A stretch of DNA of 64,000 nucleotides from Vreelandella maris. GTDB taxonomy: Bacteria; Pseudomonadota; Gammaproteobacteria; Pseudomonadales; Halomonadaceae. Every line of letters begins with the position of its first letter. Position 1 is the stretch's first letter. Positions 45,543-53,215 of this stretch are shown here, piece by piece. The notes beneath the pieces are model-generated. The model searched no databases. It worked only from the letters and a program-made list of their open reading frames with translations, and was not told the DNA's origin. The translations under genes were made by a program, and so were the position numbers. The stretch covers positions 62,001-126,000 of the forward strand of contig NZ_JABWCV010000008.1 of assembly GCF_013371085.1 (NCBI RefSeq), read 5' to 3'.

Positions 45543-45980
45543 ATGTTAAAAGAAAAGGTTTTTTGCACAAAAAGAAATGCTTTTATGATAAGCCTATTAA
45601 CTTGCTTAGTTACAACAGTTTTCTTGTTAGCATTTTTTGTGTTTTTTTCTTCTCCTGGTGTGGTTGATAAAATAAGCAACTTTAATCTAATTTCTGTTCT
45701 TTCTGCAAAGGATGAATGCTCAAATAATGAGTGTCAGATAACAAAATTACTTCCAGGGGATTCAGAGTCTTTAAGCCTAAAAGAGGTTTGGGGGTTTCAG
45801 TCTTCTTTATATCAAACTGTAATAACATTTTTGATAGCTATAAATGGTTTTATAGCTGCATTGTCTGTTTTGTATATAAAAACAAACTCAGAAGATAAGG
45901 CTGAAGATGCAGCAAAGAGTTATGTTGAGGGTGATAGTTTTAGTGTGTTTATTGAAAAAAATGCTGACACGAAAAAGTAG
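45543..45980 (+). CDS. Two-TM membrane protein of unknown function (AT-rich island)
   Basis: A 145-residue protein with two predicted membrane helices (about residues 14-36 and 88-110). The 50-residue segment between them, probably periplasmic, carries a close cysteine pair (DECSNNEC) that could form a disulfide. The C-terminal tail is charged and cytoplasmic. I recognise no family. Codon use is very AT-rich, unlike guaA 130 bp upstream. It overlaps the next coding frame by 20 bp and is the first gene of the block, so membrane anchoring or sensing is a possible job. Confidence 0.7.
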   Translation: MLKEKVFCTKRNAFMISLLTCLVTTVFLLAFFVFFSSPGVVDKISNFNLISVLSAKDECSNNECQITKLLPGDSESLSLKEVWGFQSSLYQTVITFLIAINGFIAALSVLYIKTNSEDKAEDAAKSYVEGDSFSVFIEKNADTKK

Positions 45981-46200
45981 GAAAAAGCTACGCCAGCTTC
46001 AGCAAGATTATTCCAGCACCATAGAAACATTTGATTTGGAAATTAATGGTATAAGCGATTTAAAGGAAAATGTAGAATCACTTAAAAATGAAAATTCCGA
46101 TCTAAAGAGGCAGCTTAATATTATATCAAAAAGGTTGGCTGAATTAGATGAAAAAGAAAAAGAAGGTGGTAGTTTTGAACTTAATAGGAGGGCTAGATAG
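45961..46200 (+). CDS. Small coiled-coil protein (AT-rich island)
   Basis: A 79-residue hydrophilic protein from the ATG at 45961. After a basic start (MLTRKSRKKLRQLQQD) it is almost one continuous coiled coil with leucines at heptad spacing (ISDLKENVESLKNENSDLKR and onward). It overlaps the 3' end of the two-TM gene by 20 bp and the start of the ImmA/IrrE gene by one base, so the three are likely translationally coupled. No named family; it could bridge the membrane protein and the downstream proteins. Confidence 0.65.
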   Translation: MLTRKSRKKLRQLQQDYSSTIETFDLEINGISDLKENVESLKNENSDLKRQLNIISKRLAELDEKEKEGGSFELNRRAR

Positions 46201-46742
46201 TGGCTTTTATTCGTAAAGGAATGGTTAAGGAAAGAAAACTACCTGAATTTGAGGAGCTATCTACACCTGAGGACTTGATAAAACTGGCTGAGAGCAAAGG
46301 GTTAGATACTAATCCAATAAATATTTCAGAGCTAGCTCAAGAGTTAGGAGTGACTGTAAGGTTTGAGCCTCTTGAGGATGAGGTCTCAGGTAGTCTTGTC
46401 AAAGAGAAACGCTCTGGAGCCTGGGTCATGACAGTTAATTCTTTGCATCATCCACATAGACAAAGATTTACGATAGCACATGAGCTCGCTCATAGAATAT
46501 GTCATGCTGCGAATAGTGATAATTTTGAAGATAAAACTTTTTTCAGAAATGGGGACAGTAATTGGATGGAAGCCGAAGCTAATCAATTTGCTGCAGCTTT
46601 ATTAATGCCAGAAAATAGCTTTGTAAATTATATTGATAACGTTTCAGCTAAAGTTGAAGATTTGGCCAATTATTTTCAAGTTTCATCTATGGCTGTAAGA
46701 GTTCGTGCAAGAGTTTTGGGGTATGAAGGACATAACTTATGA
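46200..46742 (+). CDS. ImmA/IrrE family metallopeptidase
   Basis: A 180-residue protease of the ImmA/IrrE (COG2856) family, known for cleaving HTH repressors of mobile elements (ImmA-ImmR) or DdrO (IrrE). The zinc motif is RFTIAHELAHRICH (HExxH at about residues 94-98), with a downstream glutamate in WMEAEANQFAAALLMP. No fused HTH is present and no XRE repressor gene lies nearby, so its substrate is not obvious. The start is GTG 46200 with AGGAGG upstream. It overlaps the beta-family gene by 4 bp. Confidence 0.9.
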   Translation: MAFIRKGMVKERKLPEFEELSTPEDLIKLAESKGLDTNPINISELAQELGVTVRFEPLEDEVSGSLVKEKRSGAWVMTVNSLHHPHRQRFTIAHELAHRICHAANSDNFEDKTFFRNGDSNWMEAEANQFAAALLMPENSFVNYIDNVSAKVEDLANYFQVSSMAVRVRARVLGYEGHNL

Positions 46743-47803
46743 GTGAGTTTTTATATTTTCCTATGATAAAAACTAGAGATGCTGAACTGCGTTGCTTTAG
46801 CAATATTGAGGAGGACAAATTTAAGAGTTTACTTCCGATATATGAGTTGACGAAATCAAGGAAAACGGTAAAGACTCCAGATGGTGATATTTATCGGCGT
46901 ATGAAGAACATAGGTGAGATACAAGGTGAAAGACCTTTTATCTTAGACTTGTGTACTGATGATAAATATATAAACCCACAGATTGAACAGCTTCTTTCTC
47001 CACATATGGGTTTCAAGGACTGGCAGTATTTTATTTTTGATCTCCATAATGATCTAAATATCATACCCATGATCCATGTTTATGAGGATGAGGGAAAAGT
47101 GGCTGCTGAAGTCGAAGCTTTTGTTAAAGCTGCTTCTGAGAGAACTAGTTTTTTAGCTGTGCGCTTACCCTATGATTTAGGTGGAGAAAGCGTTTTTCAT
47201 TACTTGCAGCCGATTTTTAGTTCATTAAGTGAAGGTTGTAAAATTTATGTGATATTGGATGCTGGATTTATAAGGAATGAAGTGGCTGGTGATGTGGCAG
47301 ATAAGTTTATTGACAGCTGCTCTGGTTTAGAAAATGTGTCTCAATATGTAGAAGATATTATCATTATGTCGACAAGTTTTCCCTCTAATGTGGCAAAAGA
47401 GGGAGGAGGAGACTCTGAAGGTAAGTTTGATATTTTCGAAGAAAATATTTTTCAAAAAGTGGTAGAAGAAGTTGATGTGAAATATGGTGATTATGCCTCT
47501 ATTAATACTGAGCAAATTGAGATTAAAGGTGGAACTTTCGTTCCTAGAATCGATATAGCAAGCCTTGATGGATTTAGCTTTACATATAAGCGTCATAGAC
47601 GTAATGCGGGTGGCTATGTGAAGTGTGCAAGAGAGGTTGTTCAAGACGTTTCTAATTATGTATCTTTAGATACATGGGCTGATGATGAAATTAAATTGGC
47701 AAAAGATAATACACCGACAGGAATTAGTCCGGCTTTTTGGATATCAGTACGTATGAATTACTATATTGAAACAAGGTTGCGCTTAAGAAGTTCTTCTAAA
47801 TAA
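46739..47803 (+). CDS. T4 beta-protein family protein
   Basis: A 354-residue protein resembling the beta-protein family (named for a phage T4 gene): an N-terminal FPMIKTRDAELRCFSNI, a LLPIYELTKSRK segment and a long alternating alpha/beta region (FLAVRLPYDLGG, KIYVILDAGF, IIIMSTSFPSN). Proteins of this type occur in bacterial mobile and defence-like contexts and lack an assigned activity. It overlaps the ImmA/IrrE gene by 4 bp (ATGA), and its 3' end overlaps the convergent sce7726-type gene by 21 bp. Very AT-rich. Confidence 0.72.
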   Translation: MSEFLYFPMIKTRDAELRCFSNIEEDKFKSLLPIYELTKSRKTVKTPDGDIYRRMKNIGEIQGERPFILDLCTDDKYINPQIEQLLSPHMGFKDWQYFIFDLHNDLNIIPMIHVYEDEGKVAAEVEAFVKAASERTSFLAVRLPYDLGGESVFHYLQPIFSSLSEGCKIYVILDAGFIRNEVAGDVADKFIDSCSGLENVSQYVEDIIIMSTSFPSNVAKEGGGDSEGKFDIFEENIFQKVVEEVDVKYGDYASINTEQIEIKGGTFVPRIDIASLDGFSFTYKRHRRNAGGYVKCAREVVQDVSNYVSLDTWADDEIKLAKDNTPTGISPAFWISVRMNYYIETRLRLRSSSK

Positions 47804-48406
47804 TTTAGTAGGCGATTTTTTTGTTAGTGTAAAGATGTCATCTTTATTTATAATGTCTCCTTTTTCTATTTTCACTAGCTTTGAAGCTATTTCATATCTT
47901 TCTTTAAAGTTTAATCGTGACCATTTTCTGATTGTTTCAATAGAATATATCGATGAGATGTGTTTGCAAAGTTCATGTTTTGACTTTATTTTTTTTAGAA
48001 ATGCATTTTTTCTAAGAAAGCTAATTGGGAGAGTGCTGCAAAGACTTTCCTTGTTATGGTTTTTAAATTTATTCGACTTTCTTATATGCTTTATTTCCTT
48101 ATTTGAAACAATCAAAATACCTATTGATCTTGGTGTGTTGGTTCTTACTTCTTTTAGGTTTGTTTCTTCACACACAACATAGCAATAATCAAAATACGAT
48201 TTATAGCTATCGAGCTGATAGCTAAGTCTAGCTGTTCTGTCAGTTGCACTCTTGATTTCGTATGAGGTCAACTCCATCTCATTCAGGAGAGCTAAGTCTG
48301 CTCTTCTTTCACCAAACTGAAAGGGGAATTCAATACCCATAATATAGTCTGGATATTGATTAGAGATACTGTCTGCCAATATAACCTTTATTTCTAGCTC
48401 AGTCAT
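47783..48406 (-). CDS. sce7726 family protein (probable PD-(D/E)XK-like)
   Basis: A 207-residue protein like the sce7726 family. The N-terminal half reads EFPFQFGERRADLALLNEMELTSYEIKS and then a helix TDRTARLSYQLDSYKSYFDY, i.e. Arg-Ala-Asp...Tyr-Glu-Ile-Lys, matching the D...ExK core of nuclease-fold proteins. The C-terminal half is a basic helical region. From memory, sce7726 proteins tend to be encoded next to a beta-type (sce7725) partner, as here. It is convergent to and overlaps the beta-family gene by 21 bp. Confidence 0.7.
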   Translation of the reverse strand: MTELEIKVILADSISNQYPDYIMGIEFPFQFGERRADLALLNEMELTSYEIKSATDRTARLSYQLDSYKSYFDYCYVVCEETNLKEVRTNTPRSIGILIVSNKEIKHIRKSNKFKNHNKESLCSTLPISFLRKNAFLKKIKSKHELCKHISSIYSIETIRKWSRLNFKERYEIASKLVKIEKGDIINKDDIFTLTKKSPTKLFRRTS

Positions 48407-48874
48407 TTTTTGCGCGCGCGAAATTTGAATGTTTCTATTCTAGCATATGCCTTAATGTTTTTGTTCGATAAGCATGCAATTTTTATGATTTTAACTTTAT
48501 TTGACTGAGCTTGGCTTAGTTGCTTAATACCTTATATGTGGTTTTAAGATCTTTAGATTTTAATGTTTAGTTGCAGGTTGATTGTGGTTTATGTTGATGA
48601 TGATTGTTATGCCCAATTTGTGATGATATTAATAAAAAACAAGCATTAAATTGCCGGTAAGTATCTGCTTGTTCTCTTTATGAACTTTCCCCTAGATTAG
48701 TACCCTGCTCTCAATAAGCCGATCAAACTGATACCACTCATTGAAGAGACGCAATCGGGGCAGTTTAATTGAGCGGGAAGGAATCAAGACTGCCCCTGGC
48801 ACAGAATGAGTCCGCTCACCCCAACCCGCTATGTGCTTTACTATCTGCACCTGTTATTCACGGAGGAAACATCC
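48407..48874. other. Intergenic region at the right edge of the AT-rich block
   Basis: About 470 bp. The first 300 bp stay AT-rich and hold the upstream region of the sce7726-type gene, starting with a run of GC dinucleotides (gcgcgcgcg). Composition rises toward the core level near 48700. No ORF, RNA or direct repeat that could be an attachment site was found by eye. Confidence 0.5.
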
Positions 48875-49825
48875 ATGGCCATAGGCGGCTTGATAGGATT
48901 ACTGGACGACATTGCCGCATTGGCGAAGTTGACTGCAGCATCACTGGACGATGTGAGTGCCGCCGCTGGGCGTGCGACGGCGAAGGCGGCCGGGGTGGTG
49001 GTGGATGATACTGCGGTGACGCCGCAATATTTGCAGGGGGTGGTGGCAGCACGTGAACTGTCGCTTGTGAAGCAGATCGCGCTGGGGTCGATCCGCAACA
49101 AGCTGATTTTTATCCTACCGGTGGCGCTGCTGCTGAATCACTTTTTGCCCGCGCTATTGCCGATCATCCTAATGGTGGGCGGTACCTACTTGGCCTTTGA
49201 GGGCGCTGAGAAAGTCTGGCACAAGCTTTCCGGCAAGCATGACGACGACAAGCCAGCGGTAGAACAAGGGCCGGAAGCCGAGAAAAAGATCGTGAGTGGT
49301 GCTATTCGGACCGACCTGATTTTGTCTGCTGAAATCATGGTGATCGCGCTGGCCACGGTCTCCCATCAGGGGTTCTGGTCACAGCTGGCGAGCCTGGTGG
49401 TGGTCGCGTTTGTCATCACTATTTTGGTGTATGGCGTGGTCGCGCTGTTGATCAGGATGGATGATATCGGCCTGAAGCTCGCCCAGCGGGATAGTTCGAG
49501 CATGCAGACCCTGGGCCGTGGTCTGGTGACGGCCATGCCCAAGGTGCTAGCGACCATCTCGGTCGTGGGCACCGTCGCCATGCTCTGGGTGGGCGGGCAT
49601 ATCCTGATGGTCAATCTGGGTGCCGATGGCACGGGTTGGTTCAATGCACCCTATGAGTGGGTACACCATATTGAGCTAGGCATTAGCGAGGCCACCGGTG
49701 CTTTGGGCGGCACGCTGGGCTGGAGCTTTAATACGCTGTGCTCAGCGGTGATTGGCTTTTTGGTGGGCTCGGTGGTGGTGGGTGTGGTGCATCTACTTCC
49801 CGTTAAGAAAGCGCAACATATCTAA
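48875..49825 (+). CDS. DUF808/YedI family inner membrane protein
   Basis: A 316-residue polytopic membrane protein of the YedI (DUF808) family: LIGLLDDIAALAKLTA, the KAAGVVVDD loop, RNKLIFILPVALLLNHFLP and repeated Gly/Val-rich helices. Function is unknown in the family. ATG 48875 has GGAGG upstream and matches the family N-terminus; the frame extends to 48806 but the leader is not conserved-looking. Base composition is again high-GC, marking a return to core-like DNA. Confidence 0.88.
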   Translation: MAIGGLIGLLDDIAALAKLTAASLDDVSAAAGRATAKAAGVVVDDTAVTPQYLQGVVAARELSLVKQIALGSIRNKLIFILPVALLLNHFLPALLPIILMVGGTYLAFEGAEKVWHKLSGKHDDDKPAVEQGPEAEKKIVSGAIRTDLILSAEIMVIALATVSHQGFWSQLASLVVVAFVITILVYGVVALLIRMDDIGLKLAQRDSSSMQTLGRGLVTAMPKVLATISVVGTVAMLWVGGHILMVNLGADGTGWFNAPYEWVHHIELGISEATGALGGTLGWSFNTLCSAVIGFLVGSVVVGVVHLLPVKKAQHI

Positions 49826-49889
49826 ATTCTTTAAAAATCAGATATTTTGTTAACTCAAAGTACCCCATATTTAATTTTTTCAAAGAAAG

Positions 49890-49930
49890 CATGGTTGACC
49901 CTTTGGTAAAGTGCTAATTTGTGAACCATG
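49890..49930. promoter_or_regulatory. Inverted repeat overlapping the abiEi start codon
   Basis: CATGGTT at 49890-49896 and AACCATG at 49924-49930, the latter containing the abiEi ATG. AbiEi antitoxins repress their own promoter by binding inverted repeats, so this is a candidate operator; it could also fold in the mRNA and mask the start codon. Confidence 0.4.
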
Positions 49931-50749
49931 AGTACACATAAAAAAGCAATACTAAAGAGCGTGGTTGACGCCATACCTTCAGGGTTCATGGTGGATACCG
50001 CATGGCTTGAACGCTACGGTGTCAGCCGTTTCCTTGCTCGCAAATACGTCGATAACGGCTGGCTGGAGCGCGTTAACCGCGGCGTCTTCCGACGCCCCGC
50101 GCCGAACGCAACAACGTCGGCCACCATCGATTGGAAAACCTGCTTGCTCTCCATGCAGCATATTATGCGCTATGACATCCATGTCGGCGGTACAACGGCA
50201 CTTGCCCAACAAGGCTACGATCACTATCTGCGTTTGGGCAGCAATGCGCCTGTCTGGGTATATGGCGACGCCATACCCAATTGGCTTAGTAAGCTGCCAC
50301 TCAACGCACCCATCGAAACTCGCAGTACCTCATTGTTCGACAACTCATCGCTTGGGTTGGCCAAGGACAACATCGACACCGAAGACACGCTGCCATGGGA
50401 ATGGACGCTTAAGATGTCGGCACCCGAAAGAGCGGTTATGGAAGCTATGGACGAGCTGCCCGACCATGAGAGTTTTCACAATCTCGATATGCTATTTGAG
50501 AGCCTGACAACGCTGCGCCCGAAACTACTGTCAGCTCTGCTGCAGAGTTGTAAGAAGATCAAGGTAAAGCGGCTGTTCTTTGTCTTTGCCGATCGCCACG
50601 ACCACCCCTGGCGCAAGCGCCTTGATCCAACAGCATTCAATCTTGGGAGTGGCGACCGTGCACTGGTAAAAGGGGGGAAAATACATCCACGCTATCGCAT
50701 CATGGTGCCTGAAGCGTTTGTAAGGACGGAGACCAACGATGGCACGTGA
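49928..50749 (+). CDS. abiEi: AbiEi-type antitoxin (type IV toxin-antitoxin system)
   Basis: A 273-residue antitoxin/transcription regulator. The N-terminal winged-helix domain (about residues 1-65; LERYGVSRFLARKYVDNGWLERVNRGVF) should bind DNA. The C-terminal antitoxin domain includes WTLKMSAPERAVMEAMDELP and the KKIKVKRLFFVFADRHDH segment. It overlaps the toxin gene by 11 bp. In characterised AbiE systems the antitoxin opposes the toxin without direct binding, a type IV arrangement. Confidence 0.9.
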   Translation: MSTHKKAILKSVVDAIPSGFMVDTAWLERYGVSRFLARKYVDNGWLERVNRGVFRRPAPNATTSATIDWKTCLLSMQHIMRYDIHVGGTTALAQQGYDHYLRLGSNAPVWVYGDAIPNWLSKLPLNAPIETRSTSLFDNSSLGLAKDNIDTEDTLPWEWTLKMSAPERAVMEAMDELPDHESFHNLDMLFESLTTLRPKLLSALLQSCKKIKVKRLFFVFADRHDHPWRKRLDPTAFNLGSGDRALVKGGKIHPRYRIMVPEAFVRTETNDGT

Positions 50750-51656
50750 AACCTATGAGGCACAGGTCGCACTTCTTGTGCGTATTCTCCCGCATGTCGC
50801 CAAGGAGGATGTATTCGCACTCAAGGGCGGCACGGCGATAAACCTGTTCTATCGTGATCTTCCACGCTTGTCGGTCGATATCGACCTGACCTATCTGCCG
50901 GTGAAAGATCGAAACGAGAGCCTTTCCGAGATCAACAACGCGATGGATCGCATTGCGGGGGCCATTGAAGGCGGTATCGTGGGATCCAAAACACAACGTA
51001 TCAAGGGCGGCGGTGGTGGTGCCACTCGTCTTCTTGCCCGCATGGGCGGCGTCGAGATCAAGATCGAAACCTCTCCGGTAACACGCGGCGTCGTTCATGA
51101 TCCTGAAACGCTTTCCGTCTCCGAAGCTGTTGAAGATGAGTTCGGCTACGCAGAGATGCAGGTTGTCTCCTTCGAAGATCTGTTCGGCGGTAAGTTAAAC
51201 GCAGCCGTCGACCGTCAGCATCCGCGCGACCTTTACGATGTGAAGCTGCTTTACGATAACGAGGGCCTAACGGATGATCTATTTCGCACCTTTCTGATCT
51301 ATATTGCGAGTTCGTCGCGCCCCGCGCATGAGCTGCTGAACCCGAACCTAATCGATCTTGATAAGACTTATACTCAAGAATTTGAGGGAATGACCAGAAC
51401 CTCCGTCAGCCTCGAAGAACTCTTAAACACACGTAAACGATTGATTGCAGATATTCATTCTCGCTTCGATGAGAACACAAAGCGATTCCTACTGAGCCTA
51501 CATGAAGGAACACCCGATTTTGATGGCATTGATCGACCACAGGCGTCGGAAATGCCCGCCGTACGCTGGAAACTCATCAATCTAGAAAAACTGAAAAACG
51601 AAAATGTCGCCAAGCATGCTGAGCAACGGAGAAAGCTGGAAGTGCTGCTAGGGTAG
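50739..51656 (+). CDS. abiEii: AbiEii/AbiGii-type nucleotidyltransferase toxin
   Basis: A 305-residue MNT-fold toxin. Motif I/II reads ALKGGTAINLFYRDLPRLSVDIDLTY, with the GG and the D-x-D pair of nucleotidyltransferases; the later VVSFEDLFGGKLNAAVDRQHPRDLYDV segment matches the family. Characterised relatives (MenT/AbiEii) transfer nucleotides to tRNA and can stop phage growth. It is the second gene of the abiE operon. All visible catalytic residues are intact. Confidence 0.92.
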   Translation: MARETYEAQVALLVRILPHVAKEDVFALKGGTAINLFYRDLPRLSVDIDLTYLPVKDRNESLSEINNAMDRIAGAIEGGIVGSKTQRIKGGGGGATRLLARMGGVEIKIETSPVTRGVVHDPETLSVSEAVEDEFGYAEMQVVSFEDLFGGKLNAAVDRQHPRDLYDVKLLYDNEGLTDDLFRTFLIYIASSSRPAHELLNPNLIDLDKTYTQEFEGMTRTSVSLEELLNTRKRLIADIHSRFDENTKRFLLSLHEGTPDFDGIDRPQASEMPAVRWKLINLEKLKNENVAKHAEQRRKLEVLLG

Positions 51657-51794
51657 GGAGACCGGAGTGGCGCCCTCGGCGTGATATGGAATGTGGGCAT
51701 CAAGCTTCACTATTTAAGTCGTTGTTTAATGCGTCCATCGAGAAATCTTCCACGAATCTGCAGGGGCTGCAAAAGCCGTGGATCGGATTGTGGC

Positions 51795-52124
51795 GATTTA
51801 ATTATTCAGGCCGATCCCCACAAAGAGCGTATCGACAAGATGTTTACCCGCTGGCTTAAACGCCACTGGCAGCGGCTAGGGGCTGAGGTCAACCTCAATC
51901 AGCTCAACAGTTTGGTGGAGGATAAAGACATGTTGGCAGAAAATTTGGAAAACTGGGCTCAGCAAGAACGCCAAGTAGGCATTCAGGAAGGCGAAAAGCT
52001 AGGTATTGTGAAAACGGTCCGTAATCTGCTCAAACTAGGGGTGCTGAGTGATGAGCAGGTTGCTGAAGCGACAGGCTTGGCGCTAGATGAAGTGGCTGAA
52101 CTGCGTATTGAAGGTAAGCGCTGA
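51795..52124 (+). pseudogene. C-terminal remnant of an Rpn-family nuclease/transposase
   Basis: The reading frame from about 51795 encodes QADPHKERIDKMFTRWLKRH, then NSLVEDKDMLAENLENWAQQ and a coiled, repeat-like tail (EGEKLGIVKTVRNLLKLGVL), typical of the end of Rpn (YhgA-like, PD-(D/E)XK) recombination-promoting nucleases. The nuclease domain is absent. The frame is open back to 51681, but those residues are not Rpn-like and lie just after abiEii, so a deletion or insertion joined the fragment here. It could be expressed as a short protein but should be inactive. Confidence 0.7.
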
Positions 52125-52164
52125 TCGATTGCCTTCTGACCTAAGCGGCAGCCCTTGAACCTGC

Positions 52165-52539
52165 TCAATCTTGCCGATCCCGGTCATATCGCTCCATGGC
52201 AGGGAAAGGCGGCAGCCAATGTTCGCGGCGAATGTTCCAAAGCTCATACGTCGGTTTCAGTTGATTCGGTGCATCAAGGGCACCAAGGTGTATTTCGATT
52301 TCTTCCTCGCTTACCGAAAAAACCGACGAACCACATGTCGAACAGAAGTAACGCCCCTGATAACTCTGCGGTTCGCCTTCGATAATGACAGCCTGCTTGG
52401 GATAATCAGCAGCCGCATAGAAAAGCGCCCCGTGATGCTTGCGACAATCCATACAGTGGCAAATACCTACCCGAAGCGGCTCGCCATTGGCCACGATTCT
52501 GATCTTACCGCAGAGACAGCCACCTGTTAGTTGAGCCAT
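52165..52539 (-). CDS. GFA family (glutathione-dependent formaldehyde-activating-like) zinc protein
   Basis: A 124-residue Mss4-like-fold protein: TGGCLCGKIRI (first zinc pair), CHCMDCRKHHGALF (second set) and RYFCSTCGSSVF (last pair). The family includes GFA enzymes, but most members are of unknown activity. The SD GGAG is well placed. It is convergent with the Rpn remnant. Confidence 0.88.
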   Translation of the reverse strand: MAQLTGGCLCGKIRIVANGEPLRVGICHCMDCRKHHGALFYAAADYPKQAVIIEGEPQSYQGRYFCSTCGSSVFSVSEEEIEIHLGALDAPNQLKPTYELWNIRREHWLPPFPAMERYDRDRQD

Positions 52540-52841
52540 CGTTAATCTCCAGAAGAGTCATACCTCCTGAATTCAAAGTAGGTGGCACTTTCGGTTTTGT
52601 CTTGCTGCCATCTCGTTTGTATTTAATGGTCGTCAATTTAATGACCGTAAACTGACATAAATCGAGAAAGACAGGATTTAACACATAAGTTAAACAAGTG
52701 ATCCTTTACAGGGCCGAGAAAGACTACTTGGATTAAGTAAGAGGGCGCTTCAATTTATAAAGGCATTTTGTAAAAGCATCGCTAGTGGGTTTGCCAAGCG
52801 CTCTTGATAGCAATAAACCACGAACAACGGAGGTACTTGGT
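52540..52841. other. Intergenic region upstream of the split quinoprotein genes
   Basis: About 300 bp between divergent genes. No ORF or hairpin is convincing; it should contain the promoter of the gcd-like pair. Confidence 0.4.
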
Positions 52842-53204
52842 TTGGCTACCGATAACGCATCTCGGAGTGTGGGCGGTTGGTTTCTGCTCGTGTTCGCCAT
52901 CATTTTGGTCATCCTCGGCCTGATTCTTGCCGCTGGCGGGATCTGGCTGGTGACGCTGGGAGGCTCCTGGTATTACCTCATTGCCGGTCTGGGGCTGATC
53001 ATTTCGGGTGGCTTAATGGCCAGGGATTCGCTCACGGGCGTCTGGATCTATTTCTTGGTGCTGTTTGGCACGCTGATTTGGGCCTTATGGGAGGTGGGCT
53101 TTTCGCCATGGGAGCTGCTGCCCCGGGTATTCGGTTACATCGTCCTGGGTGCCATCGTCTTGGCGCTCCTGCCTACTCTCAAACGCCGTCAAGCCGCTAT
53201 ATGA
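52842..53204 (+). CDS. Membrane subunit equivalent to the N-terminal domain of quinoprotein glucose dehydrogenase
   Basis: A 120-residue protein with about five membrane helices. GGIWLVTLGGSWYYLIAGLG and GTLIWALWEVGFSPWELLPR match the ubiquinone-reacting membrane domain that, in E. coli Gcd, is fused to the PQQ propeller. Here the frame ends in a TGA and the propeller is a separate exported protein starting within 15 bp. The TTG at 52842 has GGAGG 8 nt upstream; a GTG at 52785 would add 19 unlike residues. It probably anchors the catalytic subunit and passes electrons to quinone. Confidence 0.8.
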   Translation: MATDNASRSVGGWFLLVFAIILVILGLILAAGGIWLVTLGGSWYYLIAGLGLIISGGLMARDSLTGVWIYFLVLFGTLIWALWEVGFSPWELLPRVFGYIVLGAIVLALLPTLKRRQAAI

Positions 53205-53215
53205 GGAGCGCTGCC

